Positions 7,264 through 14,210 of a stretch of DNA of 34,050 bases are shown piece by piece. The notes below the pieces were generated by a model that was not told where the DNA came from, made no database searches, and saw only the letters and a list, made by a program, of their open reading frames with translations. Both the position numbers and the translations under genes were made by a program. The first letter of the stretch is position 1. The number at the start of each line of letters is the position of its first letter. The stretch is from RUG14186 sp964644555 (lineage in GTDB: Bacteria; Bacillota; Clostridia; Eubacteriales; Anaerofustaceae), in contig CAZXWI010000004.1 of assembly GCA_964644555.1 (NCBI GenBank), positions 1 through 34,050 on the forward strand, written 5' to 3'.

Positions 7264-8067
7264 TTGAGTAAATATGATAAACTTTGGAATTATATTAATA
7301 TACAAGGCTGCGATAACTTAATATTGTCATTTGATGAAATCGAGAATATCGCAGGGATTCCAATCGACCACTCGTTTCTTAATTATAAAGCAAAACTAAC
7401 TCAATACGGCTACGAAGTACATAAGATATCCATGAAAAACAGGCAGGTATCATTTACCAAAACATATACAAACAAAAATTTGGTTTTATATATTCATGGC
7501 AAAGGAGGTTCACCCGCAGAAGCCGAGCGTTACAAAGCAATCTTTCAGGACTGTGATGTGGTTGGGCTTAACTACCTCTCCGAAACAATACAGCAAGCAA
7601 AAGAAGAGTTTCAGACTCTTTTTAAAACTTATACGCAAAAATATAATCATATTATAATCATTGCCAACAGTATCGGTGCTTATTTTGCAATGTGCGCACT
7701 GCCACAAGAGAAAATAAAGAGAGCTTATTTCATTTCACCAATCGTAGATATGGAAAGCCTTATCCTTAATATGATGGATTTTTACGGTATTTCGGAAGAT
7801 AATTTAAAAAAGGAAGAAACAATCCACATACCAAATGGGGAAACTCTTTCTTGGGAATACCTTTGCTATGTCAGAGATAATCCTATCATTTGGAATGTGC
7901 CAAGCTATATTTTATATGGCGAAAATGATACTCTAACAGAATTAAACACAATAACTTCATTTGCCAATCAAACAAATGCGAACCTTACAATAATGCCAAA
8001 TGGCGAACATTGGGTTCACACCGATGAGCAAATGAAATTTCTGGATGAATGGATTAGAAAAATATAA
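7264..8067 (+). CDS. Alpha/beta hydrolase
   Basis: This 267-residue protein has the alpha/beta-hydrolase signature. An oxyanion-hole HGKGG stretch follows the first core strand (about residues 79-83). The nucleophile elbow reads ANSIGA, with Ser in place and the first Gly of G-x-S-x-G replaced by Ala. The acid is probably the Asp of GENDTLT (about 219-225) and the His that of GEHWVHT (about 247-253). The start is TTG, eight bases after GAGGAG (7250-7255); no ATG fits. No signal peptide is seen, so it is cytoplasmic. It follows the GNAT gene and may share its transcript. An esterase or peptidase-like role is possible; the substrate is unknown. Confidence 0.83.
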   Translation: MSKYDKLWNYINIQGCDNLILSFDEIENIAGIPIDHSFLNYKAKLTQYGYEVHKISMKNRQVSFTKTYTNKNLVLYIHGKGGSPAEAERYKAIFQDCDVVGLNYLSETIQQAKEEFQTLFKTYTQKYNHIIIIANSIGAYFAMCALPQEKIKRAYFISPIVDMESLILNMMDFYGISEDNLKKEETIHIPNGETLSWEYLCYVRDNPIIWNVPSYILYGENDTLTELNTITSFANQTNANLTIMPNGEHWVHTDEQMKFLDEWIRKI

Positions 8068-8112
8068 ACGAATAAATTTTAGTATGCGAATTTAACTTAC
8101 TTAAATAAAATC

Positions 8113-8292
8113 ATAGTATAAGCTATTCTAATTCGATACTATCGCATAAACCCAAGCAGTACGAAAGGTTTTGCATTTTTTATAAAGCAACCACCGGTTG
8201 ATACATTGCGAAATATCGGTTGGTGGTATGCAAACGCTGAATGTGGTATCGTTGTTACGACAAAGCGAGATGCTTTAGTCCTACAACAATAC
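8113..8292 (+). ncRNA. Structured leader of the broken XRE gene (candidate RNA element)
   Basis: Three hairpins lie between the hydrolase and the XRE pseudogene. The first is ATAGTAT (8113-8119) with ATACTAT (8136-8142). The second is a 14-pair stem (8190-8203 with 8214-8227) with four G-T wobble pairs. The third is 8246-8255 with 8283-8292, enclosing GAC-A-AAGC/GCTTT-A-GTC, ending two bases before the TGGAGG ribosome site. TTTGCAT (8170-8176) can also pair with ATGCAAA (8228-8234), and CGATAC (8134-8139) with GTATCG (8246-8251), which competes with hairpins one and three. Wobble pairs point to RNA, read on the + strand. It matches no riboswitch class I can name. Confidence 0.45.
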
Positions 8293-8307
8293 TATGGAGG
8301 AAAAACA

Positions 8308-9291
8308 ATGATTTTAGCAGATAAAATTATCATTTTACGAAAAAGAAACGGTTGGTCGCAAGAGGACCTTGCAGAGTAAATGAATGTATCGCGCCAAGCT
8401 GTTTCCAAATGGGAAAGTACGCAAACTATTCCCGACCTTGAAAAGATTCTCATATTGAGCCGCCTTTTCGGGGTTACCACAGATTACCTTTTAAAAGACG
8501 AAGTGGAATGTGAAGAATATACCGATGATGAGGAAATCCCCATTAAGAAAGTTACTCTTTCTTTGGCAAACGAATTTTTGCAGTGGAAAAACTCATCATC
8601 CTTAAAAATTGCAATAGGCACATTTTTGTGCATAATATCTCCCATCACATTGATTATGTTAAGCGCAGTAACACTGATGCCGAATTCCGTAATATCCTAA
8701 AATGAGGCAGGTGCAATAGGGCTTATTACCCTTTTCATCGCCGTTGCATCGGCAGTTAGCCTATTCGTATGGTGCGGGTTTAAAAATTCGATGTATGAAT
8801 TTATCGACAAAGAACCCTTTGAAACCGAATACGGCGTTACGGGAATGGTTAAGGAAAAACAAAAAAACTACAAACCGACCTACATCAAACAAAATATTTT
8901 CGGAATTTGCCTTTTAGTGTTATCCCCGATTCCTATTTTTGCTGCGGCAATTACCGAAAACAAAATTTTAACTATAATTATGGTTTGCTTAACCTTATTG
9001 ATTGTTGCTGTGGGAGTAATGTTCTTGGTTATGGCAAACATACGCTACTCAAGTATGCAAAAGCTTTTAAAAGAGGGCGATTATTCCCCTGCCAATCAGG
9101 CAAAAAACCGTATCGAAGGAATATTTTCTTCGGCATATTGGCTTACCGCCACAGCTATATACCTTGCTTGGAGCTTTGCAACAAATTTATGGAACAATAC
9201 ATGGATAGTATGGCCCATTGCCGGAGTGCTTTACGCTGCTGTATTCTCCATTTTCGAATTTGTCATATTCAGAAAACATAACGATAAATAA
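8308..9291 (+). pseudogene. XRE-family membrane-anchored regulator with two nonsense codons
   Basis: Read through, this frame encodes 327 codons of a well-known clostridial type: an N-terminal XRE helix-turn-helix (MILADKIIILRKRNGWSQED, then MNVSRQAVSKWEST), an acidic linker, and about six membrane segments. TGGAGG lies seven bases before the ATG at 8308. The frame is cut by TAA at 8377-8379, where relatives usually have Lys or Gln inside the helix-turn-helix, and by TAA at 8698-8700, where Glu is usual. There is no frameshift, and the rest is well preserved. This points to recent loss, sequencing or assembly error, or readthrough. If translation restarts at ATG 8380 or 8791, truncated fragments could be made, but no good ribosome site is seen for them. 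Confidence 0.85.
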
Positions 9292-9320
9292 AACACATAT
9301 TGAACAAAGGAGGCGAATAT

Positions 9321-9863
9321 ATGCTGACCACAGAAAGACTATTATTACGCAAATGGACAGAAGATGATGCCAACACCCTATTTGAATACGCAAAAGACCC
9401 CGATGTCGGACCTATCGCAGGCTGGAATCCACACCGTTCAAAAGAAGAAAGTCTTGAGATTACTAAAAATGTCCTAAACAGCGAAGAATGTTATGCCATA
9501 TGCGAAAAAAATTCCAATACAGCCATAGGTGCCATTGAACTTCGTTTGAACAAATATACCGATATGACCGACAAAGACGACGAATGTGAGCTTGGCTACT
9601 GGCTAGGAAAACCCTTTTGGAACAGAGGCTATATGACAGAAGCCGCAAAGGAAATAATTCGCCACGCTTTTAAAGATCTCGGTATGAACGCAATATGGGG
9701 TGGTTATTACGACGGCAATCTAAAATCCAAAAGAGTGCAGGAAAAAGTCGGATTCGTATATCATCACACCTGCGAAAATGTGCCTGTAGTGCTGCTCAAC
9801 GAAATGCGTATAGGGCATACCAATGTTATGACTAAACAGCATTGGCAAGAGTTTTATTCATAA
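9321..9863 (+). CDS. GNAT-family N-acetyltransferase (RimJ/RimL type)
   Basis: The ATG at 9321 is preserved eight bases after a full AAAGGAGG and gives 180 residues; an upstream TTG at 9300 would place the ribosome site inside the gene. The N-terminus LTTERLLLRKWTEDDA is the standard opening of RimJ/RimL-like acetyltransferases, which acetylate protein N-termini or, in many paralogues, small amines or antibiotics. Motif A is GYWLGKPFWNRGYMTEA (about residues 92-108), and the later NLKSKRVQEKVGF (about 133-145) fits the family's N-x-x-S-x-R-V-x-E-K-x-GF pattern. It sits 29 bases after the XRE pseudogene and was probably co-transcribed with it. The substrate is unknown. Confidence 0.92.
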   Translation: MLTTERLLLRKWTEDDANTLFEYAKDPDVGPIAGWNPHRSKEESLEITKNVLNSEECYAICEKNSNTAIGAIELRLNKYTDMTDKDDECELGYWLGKPFWNRGYMTEAAKEIIRHAFKDLGMNAIWGGYYDGNLKSKRVQEKVGFVYHHTCENVPVVLLNEMRIGHTNVMTKQHWQEFYS

Positions 9864-9969
9864 AATTATTCATGCAAATAACCTATAAACATTACTTAAA
9901 AGCAAACAAAAATTCGGCAATAAAGCACATAATCAATAAATTAATCAGACATAAAATCAAGGAAAGAAA

Positions 9970-10725
9970 ATGGAATATATACAACTTACAAAAGAAAATA
10001 TAGACAAAGAACATATCTGCTGTGCCATTTCCAACAAAGACGATATTCAAGTAAACTCTAAAAAAGCTTGGCTGAAAGAACGCTTTGATGATGGATTGGT
10101 TTTTCTGAAAAGCGTGCAACGAGGCAAATGCTTTATAGAGTACCTACCTGCTGAAAACGCATGGAACCCGATAAGCGCCGATAACTATATGTATATCGAC
10201 TGCCTATGGGTGGCAGGCTCTTTTAAAGGGCATGGCTACTCCACCGACTTATTAAATCTATGCATTGATGATGCAAAAGCAAAAAATAAATACGGGCTTT
10301 GCATCTTATCATCAAGTAAGAAAAAGCCATTCCTCTCTGAGCCTAAGTATTTGAAATACAAAGGATTTTCTGTTTGTGATGAAGCAGCTAACGGTATTCA
10401 ATTATGGTATCTGCCTTTTGAGGGAAACGAAAAATTACCGAAATTTAAGGAATGTGCAAAGCAGCCTCATATTGATGAGTCCGGATACGTTTTGTATTAC
10501 ACAAGTCAATGCCCGTTTAATGCGAAATATGTGCCTATCATTGAGCAGTTATCGCAAGAAAAAGGCATTGCATTCAAGGCGGTTCACTTAGAAAATAAGA
10601 TTGATGCTCAAAATGCACCGACCCCAATTACCACATACGCATTGTTTTATAACGGAGAATATCTCACCAATGAGCAAATGAATGACAAGAGATTTTTAAA
10701 GCTTATCGAAAAAGGTGAACTGTAA
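9970..10725 (+). CDS. GNAT acetyltransferase with YoaP-like C-terminal domain
   Basis: This 251-residue protein joins two parts. Residues 1 to about 145 form a GNAT fold, with motif A at IDCLWVAGSFKGHGYSTDLL (about 73-92). The C-terminal part (about 170-251) resembles the YoaP-like domain (Pfam YoaP), containing YYTSQCPF near 176-183. That domain has a thioredoxin-like appearance and ends in YLTNEQMNDKRFLKLIEKG. The ATG follows AAGGAAAG. It is the third GNAT gene in this cluster, and a terminator lies shortly after it. The 106-base gap before it contains no recognisable element. Function in acetylation of an unknown substrate is inferred from family. Confidence 0.85.
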   Translation: MEYIQLTKENIDKEHICCAISNKDDIQVNSKKAWLKERFDDGLVFLKSVQRGKCFIEYLPAENAWNPISADNYMYIDCLWVAGSFKGHGYSTDLLNLCIDDAKAKNKYGLCILSSSKKKPFLSEPKYLKYKGFSVCDEAANGIQLWYLPFEGNEKLPKFKECAKQPHIDESGYVLYYTSQCPFNAKYVPIIEQLSQEKGIAFKAVHLENKIDAQNAPTPITTYALFYNGEYLTNEQMNDKRFLKLIEKGEL

Positions 10726-10751
10726 AATATAAAAATATGATAAACCACATA

Positions 10752-10782
10752 AATAAAACAGGAGCAATGTTCCTGTTTTATT
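10752..10782. terminator. Bidirectional terminator between the GNAT-YoaP gene and rpiB
   Basis: Twelve perfect pairs (10752-10763 with 10771-10782) enclose a 7-base loop. The 3' arm runs into TTTTATTATTATTT on the + strand, and the mirror arm gives TTTTATT on the - strand. It lies between convergent genes and can serve both. Confidence 0.85.
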
Positions 10783-10836
10783 ATTATTTAAGATACCTAA
10801 AAGCAAAATTTCCGTGATAGTAAAATGTACGGTTAT

Positions 10837-11283
10837 TTACAGCTCTTGAGTTTCTTCTATTTTTGTGATTATATCCACTCTTCTTTGATGTCTGCCGCCT
10901 TCGTATTCGCCGCCGAGCCATGCATCGACTATCATTTTAGCAAGCTCAACTCCCACGACTCTGCTTCCCATGGAGAGCATATTGGTATCGTTATGATTTC
11001 TTGATAACAATGCCGAATACGGTTCGCTGCAAACGACACAACGAATACCTTTGACCTTGTTTGCCGCAATGGATATGCCTACCCCCGTTCCGCAAACAAG
11101 AATACCTTTTTCGCACTCTTTATTTGCTACAGCTTTGGCAGCTTTATATCCGAATTCGGGATAATCGCAGCTGGACTCATCATATGTACCGTAATCTTTG
11201 GTTTCGTAACCTTTTTCATTTAAATATTTTTCTATTTCCTTTTTTAATGCATATCCTGCATGATCAGAGCCTAAAGCTATCAT
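10837..11283 (-). CDS. rpiB: Ribose-5-phosphate isomerase B
   Basis: This 148-residue protein interconverts ribose 5-phosphate and ribulose 5-phosphate in the cytoplasmic pentose phosphate pathway. The opening IALGSDHAGYALK carries the family's D-H-A-G substrate motif, ILVCGTGVGIS (61-71) includes the catalytic Cys64, and SRNHNDTNMLSMGSRV holds the phosphate-binding residues. Length matches typical RpiB. GAGGT lies six bases before the ATG. It follows tmcAL with an 89-base gap holding its own promoter, so it need not depend on the operon. RpiB relatives include galactose-6-phosphate and allose-6-phosphate isomerases, but no sugar-specific genes are nearby. Confidence 0.95.
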   Translation of the reverse strand: MIALGSDHAGYALKKEIEKYLNEKGYETKDYGTYDESSCDYPEFGYKAAKAVANKECEKGILVCGTGVGISIAANKVKGIRCVVCSEPYSALLSRNHNDTNMLSMGSRVVGVELAKMIVDAWLGGEYEGGRHQRRVDIITKIEETQEL

Positions 11284-11312
11284 TTTGCACCTCGCTTGAA
11301 TTATATATTTTA

Positions 11313-11341
11313 AGTTTAATCCTCAATAAAAGTAAAGTCAA
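11313..11341 (-). promoter_or_regulatory. Promoter of rpiB
   Basis: Read on the - strand, TTGACT (11341-11336) is 17 bases from TAAACT (11318-11313), in the gap between tmcAL and rpiB. The -35 is strong and the -10 is moderate. Confidence 0.5.
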
Positions 11342-11372
11342 TACTAAGCATGATTTATCGAAAGCAATTTCA

Positions 11373-12560
11373 TTACTTTTTTATATACGGTGTATATCGA
11401 ATATCCTCCCCCAAAGGAATACCAAACCCGATATTTGAGATATCCTCTGCTTTTATATCAAAATTTATGCACGCTATATCTTGTTCGGTGAGTTTATCAC
11501 TGCCTGATTTAACTAAAACCGAAGAAAGCTTTGTTATTATTAATATCTTGTCTTTCTCTTTCAACTCTCTGATTTTGGCAAGACCTATTTGGTTAGAGGC
11601 GAGAATACGAATATAATTTGTTTGGTAATTTCGGAAGACTTCGTAATCATTTTTCGTATAACCAATTAGCATATTCATCAAAATGCGCCTAACTCGTGAA
11701 TTTGGCACGGTTTTAGTGTTCACACAATGTACAAAGTTATCAACACCTTTTTCAAGGTTATGCGCATTCTTTTTAAAGCGTTCTGCTGCTCCGTCAAAAG
11801 CCTCCGCTATTTCGTTTATTTCGTTCTCGCTCTTTACCGTCAAAAGATATGATAAAATATCTTTATAATCCTTTATCGAATGATTGACATTATTTCGGCT
11901 TTTGTAAATATCATACGAAGCATTTGGTAAATATTTCTCAAGACTGATTTCCGATTCCGAAAATATAGCCTCTCTTATTTGGGAAGATGATTTAAAATCT
12001 GAATTCCTTTTTATAAATATCAGCTCGATATCCGACTTTATCCTTATTTTTGCCCGAGCGTATTCCAAAGCCAATATATTGTTCGGTTTATTTAAAAAGC
12101 TGTAATCAATTCCCGTTAGGGCACTTAATGCATCTATTCGCTCGGCTGCATATGGCACATTGCTCTTGGAAGAAGATGTCAAGTAAGATTTTAGTTTGCC
12201 ATCTTCTATTATTTTTGCGGCTTTTATGATTTCATCTTTTTTTTCGGGGTTCTCCGCTCCGCAGCAGAGGTACTCGGCATTTATTTTATCTGCTTCACTC
12301 ACAGCACCATATGCAAACATTTCCGCATTTTGAGAAGCATATACCATCGGCAGCTGCAAAACCAAGTCCGCACCCGATTCCACCGCTACAGTAGCTCTTA
12401 GTTTTTTATCCCATATGGCAAAATCTCCCCTTTGCACACATGAGCCGCTCATTACGGCGACTACCAAGTCAAAGCAATACTCTTCTTTAAGAATTTTTAT
12501 CTGGTACTCATGACCTTTATGAAATGGGTTGTATTCCGACGGGATTACGACTGTTTTCAT
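11373..12560 (-). CDS. tmcAL: tRNA(Met) cytidine acetate ligase (YlbM/DUF795 family)
   Basis: This 395-residue protein matches TmcAL, which uses ATP and acetate to form N4-acetylcytidine at the wobble C34 of elongator tRNA-Met. The nucleotidyltransferase-like N-terminus reads VVIPSEYNPFHKGH, with the H-x-G-H signature at residues 14-17, and SGSCVQRGDFAIWDK matches the family's second conserved block, with two small changes from the usual SGNFVQRG. I chose the ATG at 12560 because it overlaps the upstream glycosylase stop as ATGA and gives the canonical N-terminus; a longer frame to 12623 lies inside that gene. It is the last gene of the mnmE-mnmG-noc-ogg run. Confidence 0.92.
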   Translation of the reverse strand: MKTVVIPSEYNPFHKGHEYQIKILKEEYCFDLVVAVMSGSCVQRGDFAIWDKKLRATVAVESGADLVLQLPMVYASQNAEMFAYGAVSEADKINAEYLCCGAENPEKKDEIIKAAKIIEDGKLKSYLTSSSKSNVPYAAERIDALSALTGIDYSFLNKPNNILALEYARAKIRIKSDIELIFIKRNSDFKSSSQIREAIFSESEISLEKYLPNASYDIYKSRNNVNHSIKDYKDILSYLLTVKSENEINEIAEAFDGAAERFKKNAHNLEKGVDNFVHCVNTKTVPNSRVRRILMNMLIGYTKNDYEVFRNYQTNYIRILASNQIGLAKIRELKEKDKILIITKLSSVLVKSGSDKLTEQDIACINFDIKAEDISNIGFGIPLGEDIRYTPYIKK

Positions 12561-13396
12561 TTTCTGTTTTCCCTTTCGGCATAAAACAAATATTGTTGAG
12601 CAACTCCGGCATAATCTCCCCATTTCGATGTGGCAAGTTCGTAACCTTTCTTTTCGGTTATGTTTTGGATATTGTATTTTTCGGTAAATATGCGTTTAAC
12701 CCACACATCATGAGGGCAAACTTCAAGCCTGTGCATACCGAAAAGCAAAATGCAGTCCGCCACTTTTCCGCCTATGCCCTTAAGAGAAAGGAGCATTTCA
12801 CGAGCCTTAGGTGTGCCAAGAGAGCTAAGAATATTTAAATCAAAGCTTAAATCATTTACACTTCTTACCGCATTAAGCACATATTCATCACGATAACCAA
12901 GTCCTAAGCTTTTTAATTCATCTTTAGTAGCATGGGATAATTCTTCGGGAGTAGGGAAAGCATATTTCATTCCGTCATCGGTAGGAATACTTTTTCCGTA
13001 TGAAGTGCAAAGGGATTCTATTATCTTTTTTATTCGTGGTATATTATTGTTTTGCGAAATTATAAACGATATCAAACACTCCCACAAATCTTGATTAAGT
13101 ATTCTTATACCGCTACCGCATTCTATTGCGCCTTTTATAATCTCATCGGTGGCAATTTGTTTTTTGATATTGCCATAATCCGTATTCAAATCGAAAAAGT
13201 TATACCATATATTTTCGAATTCTTCATCGGATACATCATCGCAAAGAATTTCACCGTCTATTTGCCTGATTTTGATATATTTTCCGAAAGCGACACCGCT
13301 GTACTCATTTTCTCCCGTTTTGTTGAATCTGAAACATTGTCCACAGTCGAAGGTCTGGGCAATGTCAAAATCGGAATAATTATTTATTACCACCAT
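12557..13396 (-). CDS. ogg: 8-oxoguanine DNA glycosylase/AP lyase (OGG1 type)
   Basis: This 279-residue protein is an OGG1-type base-excision enzyme that removes 8-oxoguanine opposite C. The N-terminal OGG domain has TFDCGQCFRF (15-24). The helix-hairpin-helix is LLSLKGIGGKVADCIL (202-217), with catalytic Lys211. The catalytic Asp is D230 in PHDVWVKR. The 19-residue spacing from Lys to Asp is the same as K249-D268 of human OGG1. It starts three bases after the noc stop and its TGA overlaps the next ATG, so it is translationally coupled in the operon. The start codon has no strong ribosome site of its own. Confidence 0.93.
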   Translation of the reverse strand: MVVINNYSDFDIAQTFDCGQCFRFNKTGENEYSGVAFGKYIKIRQIDGEILCDDVSDEEFENIWYNFFDLNTDYGNIKKQIATDEIIKGAIECGSGIRILNQDLWECLISFIISQNNNIPRIKKIIESLCTSYGKSIPTDDGMKYAFPTPEELSHATKDELKSLGLGYRDEYVLNAVRSVNDLSFDLNILSSLGTPKAREMLLSLKGIGGKVADCILLFGMHRLEVCPHDVWVKRIFTEKYNIQNITEKKGYELATSKWGDYAGVAQQYLFYAERENRK

Positions 13397-13399
13397 AGT

Positions 13400-14191
13400 C
13401 TATTTCGCATTGATGGGTATGGTGATTACGACCTCCACCCTGTCATCGTATTTATTTTCCGTATAATCAGCACCAAGCCCCGTCTTTTTGATGATGTCGT
13501 AGGCTTGTTTGATAGTATTTGTGTATATCTTATAGTTAAAGGAATTTTTGATATTGCTTCTTGACGAATTCATTACGACTTCGCTCTTTAATTTCTGAAC
13601 GAGTTCCTCTGTCTGACGCACATTAAGTTCTTTATTTTTTATCGTTTCTATGGCTTTAAGGCGCATTTCGGTATCTGGTATTTGCAAAAGCTCTCTTGCA
13701 TGGCGCTCGGTAAGCTTATATTCTATGACCTTATTGATTACCTCGTCACCCAATTTCAAAAGTCTGAGCTTGTTGGCCACGGTGGACTGTGTTTTACCGA
13801 TTTTATCGGCAAGCTGCTGCTGAGTCATTTGGTAGCGTTCAATAAGCTGCTTGTAGGCAAGGGCTTCTTCGATATAGTTAATGTCCTCACGCTGTATATT
13901 CTCTACCAACGACATAAGCTCGAAATCTTCGCCCTCTCCCCGAAGAAGTACGCACGGCACCGTTACCAGCCCTGCCAACTTTGATGCTCTGAGTCGTCTT
14001 TCCCCGCTTATGAGTGCATATTTGCCGTTGGGCATTTCCTTTACGGTGAGCGGCTGAATGATGCCCACTGCCTTTATTGAACCTGCAAGTTCCGCCAGAG
14101 TATCGTCATTAAATATTTTTCTCGGCTGATTACTGTTTGCAATAATATCATTAACATTTATCGCTTTTATTTCTTTAACCATTTTTGCCAT
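13400..14191 (-). CDS. noc: Noc-like ParB-family protein
   Basis: This 263-residue ParB-family CTPase has NQPRKIF, then the CTP-binding SGERRLRASKLAG, then the ENIQRE motif, then a helix-turn-helix (LADKIGKTQSTVANKLRLLKL). TERHARELL and LNVRQTEELV follow, and a C-terminal dimer region ends in VVITIPINAK. These blocks and its place after mnmG match Noc, which inhibits division over the nucleoid, better than Spo0J. Bacillus Noc has an N-terminal amphipathic helix for membrane contact; here the lead-in is short, so that is uncertain. The ATG at 14191 fits the AAGGA site better than the GTG at 14200, which is too close. Ogg starts three bases after its stop. ParA (soj) is not present in the window. 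Confidence 0.85.
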   Translation of the reverse strand: MAKMVKEIKAINVNDIIANSNQPRKIFNDDTLAELAGSIKAVGIIQPLTVKEMPNGKYALISGERRLRASKLAGLVTVPCVLLRGEGEDFELMSLVENIQREDINYIEEALAYKQLIERYQMTQQQLADKIGKTQSTVANKLRLLKLGDEVINKVIEYKLTERHARELLQIPDTEMRLKAIETIKNKELNVRQTEELVQKLKSEVVMNSSRSNIKNSFNYKIYTNTIKQAYDIIKKTGLGADYTENKYDDRVEVVITIPINAK

Positions 14192-14210
14192 AATTTTCAC
14201 CGATCCTTCT

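Noticed and set aside
8377..8700. TAA read as a sense codon (alternative genetic code).
   Set aside because: Many intact genes in the window end at TAA at the expected family length, and the two interrupted sites correspond to different amino acids in relatives.
12561..12623. A longer start for tmcAL.
   Set aside because: The family N-terminus (KTVVIPSEYNPFHKGH) begins at 12560, and that ATG overlaps the upstream stop as ATGA.
13400..14191. The ParB-family gene as spo0J with a parS site nearby.
   Set aside because: Sequence blocks and position after mnmG fit Noc, no soj gene is adjacent, and no TGTTTCACGTGAAACA-like or Noc-site-like palindrome was seen in the window.
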